From: Treponema zioleckii
GTDB taxonomy: Bacteria > Spirochaetota > Spirochaetia > Treponematales > Treponemataceae
Assembly: GCF_014737315.1 (NCBI RefSeq)
Contig: NZ_JPUF01000019.1
Span: forward strand, 1 to 57,208
Length of the DNA stretch: 57,208 bases
Direction: 5' to 3'
Below the pieces are notes generated by a model. That model was not told where the DNA came from. It made no database searches and worked only from the letters and a program-made list of their open reading frames with translations. Shown here piece after piece: positions 1 to 6,342 of this stretch. The number at the start of each line of letters is the position of its first letter. Position 1 is the first letter of the stretch. Made by a program: the position numbers and the translations under genes.

Positions 1-1681
1 AGCCGTTCAACTCTGGATAGTAATATTGCGGAATGATTTTGACGGAGATTTCTTTTTGCTTTAAAAGCTCTTTTTGCGCTTTTGAAAGCAGAACATCGTG
101 CCCAAGATATACCACCACAGGTGGCTTTTCTACGACAATCTTTTTACAAAACTCTTCCAGCTCCTCTTCCGTCAGCACAATGGCGACCGCCTTGTTATGC
201 TCAAAGTCCACGGCGTTTTCAAGTTCCACAAGCTCGCGAACGTGCAAAAGCAATTTGTCGGCGTATTCGTAGTATTCTTTTTCCGTGATTTCAACAAAAT
301 CCACTTTGAAGTATTTGAGCGAGCCTGAAAGTCCGTCAGAATATTTTGAGCCGTCTTTGCGTTCGCCAGTGATAACCGTTTTTAGACGCTCGTAGGTGAT
401 GTCGCGACAAATGCCGTTTTCGTTGTTCGTGCAAAGAATGAATTTGCGATGCCCGCCGTCTTCTGCATTGAGTTTGAGAACAGCGTGCCCAGTTGTGCCA
501 GAGCCTGCGAAAAAATCGAGAATAGTGGAGGAATGGCTTTTTTCAGATACATTTTTCAATAATTTTGCAATTATCTCGACCGGTTTTGGATTTAAGAATT
601 TATCTTTAGTATTAAAGATTTCTGTTAACACATTTGAGCCGTCGCCTGTCTCTGCAACATCATATATGATACTTCGATCTTTTATGATTTTAGTTTGTCC
701 TGTAAAATATTCTTTCTCGTAAGGAATCCATTTATTTTCTTTTTGCTCCCAATGAATTAAGTTATTCTGTTCAAGAATTTTCATTTTTTCCTTTCCAATA
801 CGCCAACGTCCATCATTTCCGTCAGGAGCAATTGGAAAGCAATCTGAATTGTCTGGGGCTTTTATTGGAAAATACATTGTTGGTCTATCCTCTTTTCGTG
901 AGGTATTTCCCCATTTTGCTAATTTTGTTGTTTTGAAAATTCCATTGGAATCTGAATGATTAAATTCTTTTGATGAACGTTCTACAGTTTCATCTCGCCA
1001 AAACATTTGTTCAGTTTTCCTGTAAACACAAATGTATTCATGTTCTGTTGAGAAATAATCCACGGCTTGCCCACCACCATATTTTTTCCGCCAAATATAG
1101 TTTCCGACAAAATTATTTTCCCCAAAGATTTCATCACAGAGGATTTTTAATGTTGCTTGCTCATTATCATCAATTGAAATAAAAAGCACGCCCTTTTCGC
1201 TCAGCAATTCACGAGCAATGCGCAATCTTTTTTCCATAAAAGAAAGCCACTTTGAATGACGAAACGAATCGGCGGAATCTACAAAATCATCGTCGTAGAT
1301 AAAGTCCTTGTTGCCTGTATTGTATGGCGGATCGATATAAATCACGTCGATCTTGCCCTTGTGTGTTTTCTCCAGAAGTTTCAGAGATGCAAGGTTGTCG
1401 CCCTCAAGCAAAAAGTTCATCTCGCCGCCGTTGCCGACGAACAGCTCTTTTTCTTCCGTCAGAACAGGCAGATTGTTTTCAAGTTTTTCGTCAATCGCTT
1501 CTTTGTGCTCCTCAAACACAAGCCCGTATTTCTGACCCTTGATTTCTGAAATAAGTTCGCCTAGGTAGTCCGTGAGTTTCCGGGCATTTTCGTCGTAGAG
1601 ATTTGTTTTCAGGAATTTTCTGATTTCTTCTATTTTATTAAGCAAGTCTTCGCGTTTTTGTTTAGACAGGTTGGTAGACAT
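1..1681 (-). CDS. Type III-like DNA methyltransferase (Mod), 3' end outside window
   Basis: The minus-strand frame starts with ATG at 1681 and stays open to the window edge, giving about 560 residues. It would transfer a methyl group from S-adenosylmethionine to an exocyclic amine of adenine or cytosine. The catalytic motif DPPYNTGN is at residues 117-124 and the SAM-binding motif FFAGSGTTGH at about 390-399; this catalytic-before-SAM order is the beta class typical of type III Mod subunits. The region between is a variable target-recognition-like segment. A restriction (Res) subunit would be expected beyond the left edge, but that is inference. The divergent gene at 1800 encodes an Xre regulator, as seen for controller proteins of restriction systems. 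No good Shine-Dalgarno precedes the ATG. Confidence 0.9.
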   Translation of the reverse strand, partial: MSTNLSKQKREDLLNKIEEIRKFLKTNLYDENARKLTDYLGELISEIKGQKYGLVFEEHKEAIDEKLENNLPVLTEEKELFVGNGGEMNFLLEGDNLASLKLLEKTHKGKIDVIYIDPPYNTGNKDFIYDDDFVDSADSFRHSKWLSFMEKRLRIARELLSEKGVLFISIDDNEQATLKILCDEIFGENNFVGNYIWRKKYGGGQAVDYFSTEHEYICVYRKTEQMFWRDETVERSSKEFNHSDSNGIFKTTKLAKWGNTSRKEDRPTMYFPIKAPDNSDCFPIAPDGNDGRWRIGKEKMKILEQNNLIHWEQKENKWIPYEKEYFTGQTKIIKDRSIIYDVAETGDGSNVLTEIFNTKDKFLNPKPVEIIAKLLKNVSEKSHSSTILDFFAGSGTTGHAVLKLNAEDGGHRKFILCTNNENGICRDITYERLKTVITGERKDGSKYSDGLSGSLKYFKVDFVEITEKEYYEYADKLLLHVRELVELENAVDFEHNKAVAIVLTEEELEEFCKKIVVEKPPVVVYLGHDVLLSKAQKELLKQKEISVKIIPQYYYPELNG

Positions 1682-1700
1682 TAAGTTTTCCTTATATAAC

Positions 1701-1724
1701 GGAGTAAATAAGAAGTGTTACTCC
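1701..1724. promoter_or_regulatory. Inverted repeat GGAGTAA-N10-TTACTCC, candidate operator
   Basis: A perfect 7-bp inverted repeat (arms 1701-1707 and 1718-1724) lies in the divergent intergenic region, just upstream of the methyltransferase start. A further ACTCC half-site is at 1751-1755. Related ACTC half-sites sit near the Xre start, so this is a plausible binding site for the Xre protein on the mod promoter. No binding evidence can be seen. Confidence 0.4.
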
Positions 1725-1780
1725 AATGTATAAAGTATATCGGTATTATCACTCCATTAAATTAGATTTTCAAAATAAAT

Positions 1781-1797
1781 ACTCAATTAATATGAGT
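1781..1797. promoter_or_regulatory. Inverted repeat ACTCA-N7-TGAGT overlapping the Xre promoter
   Basis: The palindrome ends 2 bp before the Xre start codon and overlaps a candidate -10 hexamer TAATAT (1788-1793). A site in that position would suit autorepression or autoactivation by the encoded regulator, as with the C-boxes of restriction controller proteins. Confidence 0.4.
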
Positions 1798-1799
1798 GT

Positions 1800-2096
1800 A
1801 TGGAAAATTTTTTCGACGATTTTCGCATGAATATGAAGTATTACCGTGAACAAAGAAAATTAAGCCAATCAGAATTGGCAATCCAAGCTAATAGTTCAAA
1901 TGGAATGATAGGAAATATTGAATCAGGAAAAGCAAAACCATCTTTTGATAATATTATAAAAATCGCCGCTGCTCTCCAAATCCATCCCGCCGACCTCTTC
2001 CTGCGCAACGCCTCAACAACCGTCTCGAACACGAAAAATCTTCTCAGAACGGAGCTCATCCCGCAGATTGAGGAATTCGTGGAGAGAAGATTGTAG
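1800..2096 (+). CDS. Xre-family HTH regulator, candidate restriction-modification controller
   Basis: This 98-residue protein carries an HTH_3 (Cro/CI) domain at about residues 9-66: the segment LSQSELAIQANSSNGMIGNI matches helices 2-4, followed by ESGKAKPS and a conserved third-helix region. The last 30 residues have no recognised motif. It is divergent from the methyltransferase with 118 bp between the starts, and palindromes fill that gap. The likely role is control of the methyltransferase operon and itself, by analogy with C proteins. The ATG has no Shine-Dalgarno and follows a -10-like hexamer by 6 nt, so the transcript may be leaderless. A prophage-type or solitary Xre regulator remains possible. 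Confidence 0.85.
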   Translation: MENFFDDFRMNMKYYREQRKLSQSELAIQANSSNGMIGNIESGKAKPSFDNIIKIAAALQIHPADLFLRNASTTVSNTKNLLRTELIPQIEEFVERRL

Positions 2097-2560
2097 AAAA
2101 ACGCCCTGCAAAAACATTTCAACCAACGGCGAGTCCTTTGTTTTGTACGATTATTTTGCGGAGAAAGCCTCACTTTGTGAATCATAGGCTCAATTTCGAG
2201 TTTCAAAACTAGACCCCAAAAATGCGGTAACGGGAAGAAAAGGGGAACGACAGTATTCTATGCATGGTTCATAAAAATTGTTTTGTCGTTCCTATCATTT
2301 TTGCAAAGCAAAACTGAGTAAGGCATTTCTGAAGGTTCGCAAGTAGGGAGCGACGGCTTTGCCGGAAAAACCTGTGAGACAGGTTTTTAGCGATTCTCCG
2401 AGCAACTGTGTTGCGAAGGCTGAAACGAGCTCAGTCGGATTCCTATTGCCTTCAGCCATGACAAAAAAGACGCGCTTTTCTGGTAGTGGACGCATTTTTT
2501 AAGCTGATTAAAAAAACTCGATATTCGACCTCATATTTGCAATCCCGCTTGTAAAATCGT
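2097..2560. other. Gene-poor stretch holding a MITE-like element
   Basis: No convincing gene is seen. The stretch is mostly occupied by the element at 2185-2532. Its right end abuts a remnant of the nuclease tail repeat (the codons for a DFTSGIANM-like peptide read on the minus strand at about 2532-2560). A 66-codon minus ORF at 2295-2495 lies wholly inside the element and is treated as repeat sequence. Confidence 0.6.
2185..2532. mobile_element. MITE-like element, copy A
   Basis: The left end TAGGCTCAATTTCGAGTTT (2185 on) and the right end AAAAAACTCGATATTCGACC (2511-2530) are imperfect inverted repeats of each other. Both match the ends of similar elements at 24996-25174 and 52231-52380. 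There is no transposase gene inside, so it would be non-autonomous. The right end interrupts a third copy of the Rpn tail repeat, which indicates insertion after the tail duplication. Boundaries are approximate to a few bases. Confidence 0.55.
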
Positions 2561-2785
2561 TTAACCAAGAATTTGCTTCACTGTATCAATCGATAATCCT
2601 GTCGCTTGTGTTATAGTTTCTAGCGGAATCCCCAGGGACTTTAATCTTCTAGCTGTTTCAATATTTGCTTCAAGTTTTCCTTCTATTTTACCTTCAAGTC
2701 TGCTTCTGCGCTCAACGTCTCTGTCGTGGAGATTCCATGCAAGATATTCATTCACAAACGACTGTTCGAATTTCTTTGTCTGCAC
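2561..2785 (-). CDS. Stand-alone Rpn-type C-terminal tail, copy 2
   Basis: This 74-codon ORF repeats the segment QTKKFEQSFVNEYLAWNL plus HDRDVERR of the adjacent full-length nuclease, then has its own tail ending TGLSIDTVKQILG. The start is uncertain: a GTG at 2785 is available, but the homologous reading continues upstream without ATG (ATA replaces the ATG of copy 1). It lacks the whole nuclease core. It could be a silent cassette, a decayed duplication, or a small tail-only protein comparable to the short internal-start products described for Rpn genes. Nothing in the sequence shows that it is expressed. Confidence 0.45.
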   Translation of the reverse strand: MQTKKFEQSFVNEYLAWNLHDRDVERRSRLEGKIEGKLEANIETARRLKSLGIPLETITQATGLSIDTVKQILG

Positions 2786-2814
2786 TATATTTGCAATCCC
2801 GCTTGTAAAATCAT

Positions 2815-3042
2815 TTAGCCAAGTATTTGCTTCACGGTCTCAATCGATAATCCTGTCGCTTGTGCGATAGTTTCCAGCGGAAATCCCAATGAGTTTAATC
2901 TTCTAGCTGTTTCAATATTTGCTTCAAGTTTGCCTTCAAGTCTGCTTCTGCGCTCAACGTCTCTGTCGTGGAGATTCCATGCAAGATATTCATTCACAAA
3001 CGACTGTTCGAATTTCTTTGTCTGTACCATATTTGCAATCAC
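2815..3042 (-). CDS. Stand-alone Rpn-type C-terminal tail, copy 1
   Basis: It begins 4 bp after the stop of the full-length nuclease with GTG at 3042 or ATG at 3030, and encodes about 72-75 residues. It contains IANMVQTKKFEQSFVNEYLA and the following WNLHDRDVERR, identical to residues of the nuclease. It then diverges into SRLEGKLEANIETARRL and a tail ending TGLSIETVKQILG. The DNA of the shared part is almost identical to the parent gene, so recombination could move this tail onto it. Translation as a small protein coupled to the upstream gene is possible. A silent cassette is equally possible. Confidence 0.5.
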   Translation of the reverse strand: MIANMVQTKKFEQSFVNEYLAWNLHDRDVERRSRLEGKLEANIETARRLNSLGFPLETIAQATGLSIETVKQILG

Positions 3043-3046
3043 AAAA

Positions 3047-3841
3047 TTAGGATTTCAATTTCTCTATTTCAGACAGAGAAAGCCCTGTCATTTGAGAAAC
3101 TTGAGCAATAGTTAATCCCATCGCAAGAGCATTGCGAGCTGTCGTTTTTACCCCCTCGATAATGCCTTGCTGTCTACCTCTGCGCTCAACATCTCTGTCG
3201 TGGAGATTCCATGCAAGATATTCATTTACAAACGACTGTTCGAATTTCTTTGTCTGTACCATATTTGCAATCCCCCTTGTAAAATCAGATTCTGCTTTGT
3301 TTTTCTTTACGAAAGAAAGAAAATCTTTTATTTCTGCATCATCTTCACTTTCGTAAGCCGCCGCGTTAAAAATCAAATGGTGTGTTTGATCCCCTAATTC
3401 CACGCTTTCATTTTCGCTGCATTTCCGTTCAAAAGTGTACACTGGAAGTCCGGCTTCGAACGGATCGTCCATGCAGATGAAAATGACATAGCTTTCTTTG
3501 AGTTCAGAATAATCCGCGCCTTTCATCAAGCTGTCAATGTCAATCATGCTCTGATAGTATCGAGTTCGCTTTCCTATGCTCTCAACTTTGTATGACTGAC
3601 ATTCCACATCGAAAACTTTGTCAGAGTTGGCGACGTACACATCAAGCCGAACGCCTTTCCGCGAATAAAAAGGGCTTATTGACTTTTGAAGCTCCGGATA
3701 TTCGATATGGTCAATCTTTATTCGCAAAAGCCGCTCAATAACTCCTTTGCAGATTTCAGGTTCTCGCATAACAGCACCGAACATAAAATCATCAGTGAAC
3801 ACAAGTTCTTCAATCGGTTTAATCAGCCTCGATTCTTTCAT
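3047..3841 (-). CDS. Rpn/PD-(D/E)XK nuclease family transposase-like protein
   Basis: About 264 residues from ATG at 3841 (MKESRLIKPIEELVFTDDF). The N-terminal two thirds match the PD-(D/E)XK nuclease-transposase family: the TDDFMFGAVM region, then GVRLDVYV and VFDVECQSYK, which supply the D and E-x-Q/K catalytic positions of the fold. This family promotes recombination, and some relatives act in phage defence. The C-terminus is a helical tail after HDRDVERR, ending in a TGLSLSEIEKLKS motif. Two further versions of that tail follow directly downstream. A TTG at 3862 would extend the protein by 7 residues, but the ATG is preferred. No Shine-Dalgarno is present; a TATATT box sits 6 nt before the ATG. 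Confidence 0.88.
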   Translation of the reverse strand: MKESRLIKPIEELVFTDDFMFGAVMREPEICKGVIERLLRIKIDHIEYPELQKSISPFYSRKGVRLDVYVANSDKVFDVECQSYKVESIGKRTRYYQSMIDIDSLMKGADYSELKESYVIFICMDDPFEAGLPVYTFERKCSENESVELGDQTHHLIFNAAAYESEDDAEIKDFLSFVKKNKAESDFTRGIANMVQTKKFEQSFVNEYLAWNLHDRDVERRGRQQGIIEGVKTTARNALAMGLTIAQVSQMTGLSLSEIEKLKS

Positions 3842-3942
3842 GCTTATAATATACAACAACAATACTTAAAAGACCATATTGATTTTCTTGGAGCTTATCC
3901 GGAGGCTTGAAAACTTTTCGGACAAGGGCTTTAAAAAAGCAA

Positions 3943-3963
3943 AACCACCTAAAACAGGTGGTT
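3943..3963 (-). terminator. Hairpin terminator upstream of the Rpn gene
   Basis: The arms AACCACCT and AGGTGGTT (8 bp, 5-nt loop) are followed on the minus strand by TTGCTTTTTT. This would stop minus-strand transcription before the Rpn gene, either as an attenuator or as the end of a small RNA. Confidence 0.55.
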
Positions 3964-4042
3964 TGTATGTTGTCTAAATTCGGCTTTAAGTTGCCCGAAT
4001 GACATTCAAAAGGTATCGGCTTAGCTGCCGTCAGCATTAAAA

Positions 4043-4096
4043 TCAAATCTGAATCAAGACCTTAAAAAGGTCGGCTATCTTTGTCGGAAATTGCAT
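4043..4096 (-). CDS. Putative 17-residue leader peptide
   Basis: The ORF encodes MQFPTKIADLFKVLIQI and stops with TGA at 4043-4045. An AAAAGGAGG Shine-Dalgarno (4101-4109) lies 4 nt before the ATG, stronger than that of most genes in this window. It precedes the stems and terminator hairpin upstream of the Rpn gene, so a translation-sensing leader is conceivable. Short ORFs with a chance ribosome site do occur, so support is limited to position and the ribosome site. Confidence 0.3.
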   Translation of the reverse strand: MQFPTKIADLFKVLIQI

Positions 4097-4326
4097 AACG
4101 CCTCCTTTTCGTGCAGCCGGTGTAAGTCCTCATCTCTTTCCTGACCACGATTTAATCTTATCATAGCTTTGGCAGAATGCAAGCGAAAATTCAAGTTTTT
4201 TTAATCTTTTGAGATTCTGGGACTAGCTAGGAATGAAGGTGGTGAATGAAAATTGCAGATAAACATTGTAAAAAATTTTCAAAAAAATCTACATATATTT
4301 TTAAAATTTTATTATAATCGCTTTTT

Positions 4327-5670
4327 ATGATGAAAAAACATAGCTTATTTTTGTTTTTAACGACATTTGCTTGGTTTTGGGGAATTTCGTGCACCCTTGA
4401 GGAAGCGTTTTCAGTTGAACCTGAGATTTTGTCATATTCAAAAGTTCAAACGGCCCAGCCGTTAAAAGGTTTTGCCACGTGGGAAGGGGACGCGGAGAAT
4501 GGCGTTCCGTGCAGTTTGGAATATATTCCGATTCCGTTTAATAAAGTTCTTGTTGCCGAAAACAAATGTGATTTTTCGTTTTTGGAAAAGAAACTTGAAG
4601 ACGCTAAAAAGCGTCGGCATCAGGCAATCGTAAGGTTTATAATCGATGATACGGGAACGGGGTTGTATCTTCCAGAGTTTCTTTCGTCCGTAAAAAAATT
4701 CAACTACACGGATGGAAGCTACACGGGATATTCTCCTGATTACAACGACGAAAAGTTGCTCGGTCAAATTGAGTTTTTTATAAAAGAACTTGCAAAAAAT
4801 TACGACGGTGATGTGCGAATCGCAAATATTGAGACGGGAATAATCGGTCATTGGGGCGAGCAGCACACTTATTATTGCGAAAAAATTGCAGAGAAAGAAA
4901 AGGCAAAAGTGAGCGATGCGACTTGGAAGAGATTTTTTAAGGCTTTTTCTGACAGTTTTTCAGAAACCTGTATTTCTGTGCGTTCTCCGAGTCATCCGGG
5001 CGTTTCTTCGCATCCAAAGTTGGGCTATTACAACGACATGGTTTATAGTGATTCTGATGATGAATATTTTAGGGAAATGCTGAATACCGAAAAATCGCTT
5101 TGGGATCATTGGAAAGACTCCATGATAACCGGGGAGTTCGCGCCTGGGCTTCAAAGTGATTTTATTTCGAAGTGCGGAAAAAGTTCAGTCTTCTCAAAAT
5201 ATAAAAAGCGAATCGAAGAATTTCACGTTTCTTCGCTTTTGTGCGGCAAGGCTTTTGAGTCAAATCAGAAAAAAGAGCTGATTCTTGCAGCTTCAAATGC
5301 CTTGGGCTATGACTTTACGGTGCTTTCTTCGTCGTGTTCGTATTCTGACTCGGAACTAAAAATTTCTCTTTCGATAAAAAATGTCGGAATTGCACCTTTT
5401 TATTACAAGTGGCCTGTAAAAATCGCGCTTTTAAAGAACGGCAAGATTATTGAGTCGTTTAAGACGGACTGGGACATTCGGACGATTTTTCCCGACAACA
5501 CGAAAACGTTCGAATTTTCAAAGACAGTTTCTTCTGCGGAAGGCTGCACGGTTCTTTTGGGAATTCCGAATCCAATGGGAAGCGGTTACCCTGTTTCATT
5601 TTCGAATGAGGAGCAGGACAAGGATTTAAAAGGCTGGCTTTCGCTCGGATCGTTGAAAGATTCACTTTAG
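4327..5670 (+). CDS. DUF4874/DUF4832-type lipoprotein, possible glycan-active enzyme
   Basis: The 447-residue protein has an N-terminal signal peptide with lipobox-like WGIS-Cys (Cys22), so it is probably anchored in a membrane and faces the periplasm or surface. Residues about 45-330 look like a TIM-barrel-type domain (VRFIIDDTGTG, NIETGIIGHWGEQHT), and the end (NVGIAPFYYKWPVKIALLKN onwards) looks like the beta-rich DUF4832 domain. Family members are often found with polysaccharide genes, but no activity is established. The TATAAT box at 4313-4318 ends 8 nt before the ATG and there is no Shine-Dalgarno, suggesting a leaderless mRNA. The 3' end overlaps the convergent alkyltransferase gene by 9 bp. 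Confidence 0.75.
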   Translation: MMKKHSLFLFLTTFAWFWGISCTLEEAFSVEPEILSYSKVQTAQPLKGFATWEGDAENGVPCSLEYIPIPFNKVLVAENKCDFSFLEKKLEDAKKRRHQAIVRFIIDDTGTGLYLPEFLSSVKKFNYTDGSYTGYSPDYNDEKLLGQIEFFIKELAKNYDGDVRIANIETGIIGHWGEQHTYYCEKIAEKEKAKVSDATWKRFFKAFSDSFSETCISVRSPSHPGVSSHPKLGYYNDMVYSDSDDEYFREMLNTEKSLWDHWKDSMITGEFAPGLQSDFISKCGKSSVFSKYKKRIEEFHVSSLLCGKAFESNQKKELILAASNALGYDFTVLSSSCSYSDSELKISLSIKNVGIAPFYYKWPVKIALLKNGKIIESFKTDWDIRTIFPDNTKTFEFSKTVSSAEGCTVLLGIPNPMGSGYPVSFSNEEQDKDLKGWLSLGSLKDSL

Positions 5671-6024
5671 TGCGAGTCGAATCACTTCAAAATCTTCTTC
5701 CGAAATGCAGAATCGCTTCATGTCGATTTGATTTTGCGTAAATTCGACTCCTTCTGATTCGAGTTTTTCTTTTTGGGCATTTGCTCCGCCAAAGGCAAAA
5801 TTTGCGGAGCAGAGTCCTTTTGCGTTCACTACGCGGTGGCAGGGCGTTTGTTCGTTGCTGGGATTTTTGTGTAGAACGTTCCCAACGTAGCGGCGCAGGT
5901 TTTTGTTTCCCGCGAGGGCGGCAATTTGCGAATAAGTGGCGACTTTTCCGCGGGGAATTTGCCTTACTGCGGCATAGATTTTTTGTGCGAGAGTTGATTT
6001 TTTTTGTGGCAGAATGTCGTTCAT
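5662..6024 (-). CDS. MGMT/Ogt-family methylated-DNA cysteine methyltransferase, short form
   Basis: The 120-residue protein is essentially only the DNA-binding C-terminal domain of the O6-alkylguanine alkyltransferase family. The motif TPCHRVVNAKG contains the acceptor cysteine; alkyltransferase-like proteins have Trp there instead. RGKVATYSQIA and the arginine-finger-like NLRRYVGNVL region precede it. It should therefore be able to repair O6-alkylguanine by irreversible transfer to its cysteine, although the N-terminal domain of Ada or Ogt is absent. It is convergent with the upstream lipoprotein gene, overlapping it by 9 bp. No Shine-Dalgarno is apparent. Confidence 0.88.
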   Translation of the reverse strand: MNDILPQKKSTLAQKIYAAVRQIPRGKVATYSQIAALAGNKNLRRYVGNVLHKNPSNEQTPCHRVVNAKGLCSANFAFGGANAQKEKLESEGVEFTQNQIDMKRFCISEEDFEVIRLALK

Positions 6025-6342
6025 GTTTTTAGTTTCGGTGATTTTTTCAGATTTTTGACGCAGATAAACACTGATAACTGCAGATTGGCCGAAGCTAGTT
6101 GTAGAGTTTTATGGCGAATGCCGTCATGCTGAACTCGATTCAGCATCTGCTGTTATGGATTTCGAAACAATTTCGGAACGACTGTAATTTATAGGTTGAA
6201 TTTCAAGATTTTTCAATAATTTTCAACACTTTTCATAGTTTTTTTGCTGTTTTTCATAATATTTTATAATCTGAATTTTATAATGATTAAAAAGTCAAAT
6301 TTTGAAAGTTTTTTTCTAAAAGCAGAACTCATGGGGTGATAC
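6025..6342. other. Intergenic stretch with repeats and the chemoreceptor leader
   Basis: It holds a short repeat with the word TTTTTGACGCAGATAAACAC (about 6048-6083) that recurs at 8431-8500. It also holds the palindrome at 6126-6146 and a single MITE-end-like word, TAGGTTGAATTTCAAGATTT, at about 6192. The last 130 bp are very AT-rich and carry TATAAT-like boxes for the chemoreceptor gene, which has a GGGGTGA ribosome site. Confidence 0.5.
6126..6146. repeat. Short palindromic repeat (ATGCTGAA/TTCAGCAT)
   Basis: An 8-bp perfect palindrome with a 5-nt loop, flanked by GTC and CTGC as in the longer copies at 17827 and 25075. It belongs to the dispersed GTCATnCTGA palindrome family of this genome. 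Confidence 0.6.

Larger units (their letters stand above)
3863..4326. other. Gene-poor stretch with a structured minus-strand leader
   Basis: Read on the minus strand, it contains a 17-codon ORF with a strong ribosome site, several short stems (a GCTG/CAGC stem near 4020-4035 and an ATTCGG/CCGAAT stem near 3975-4005) and a terminator-like hairpin at 3943-3963, all upstream of the Rpn gene. It could be an attenuator leader, an unrecognised small RNA, or the remnant end of an IS200/IS605-type element, whose ends often carry such hairpins. On the plus strand the last 80 bp hold the promoter of the gene at 4327. Confidence 0.5.

Noticed and set aside
2295-2495. 66-codon minus-strand ORF beginning MRPLPEKRVFFVMAEG
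   Set aside because: It lies entirely inside the MITE-like element and has no ribosome site. I read it as repeat sequence with an accidental frame; similar translations seem common in such repeats, but I could not check.
3819-4046. 75-codon minus-strand ORF between the leader and the Rpn gene
   Set aside because: It uses a TTG start, runs through a terminator hairpin and overlaps the Rpn start in another frame.
3930-4150. Known riboswitch or tmRNA/RNase P RNA
   Set aside because: I looked for core motifs of the TPP, cobalamin, SAM, c-di-GMP, glycine, FMN and guanidine classes and of RNase P, SRP and tmRNA, and saw no convincing match.
4327-5670. Assigning a glycoside hydrolase family to the DUF4832-type lipoprotein
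   Set aside because: It has a TIM-barrel look, but I see no catalytic motif that I can name.
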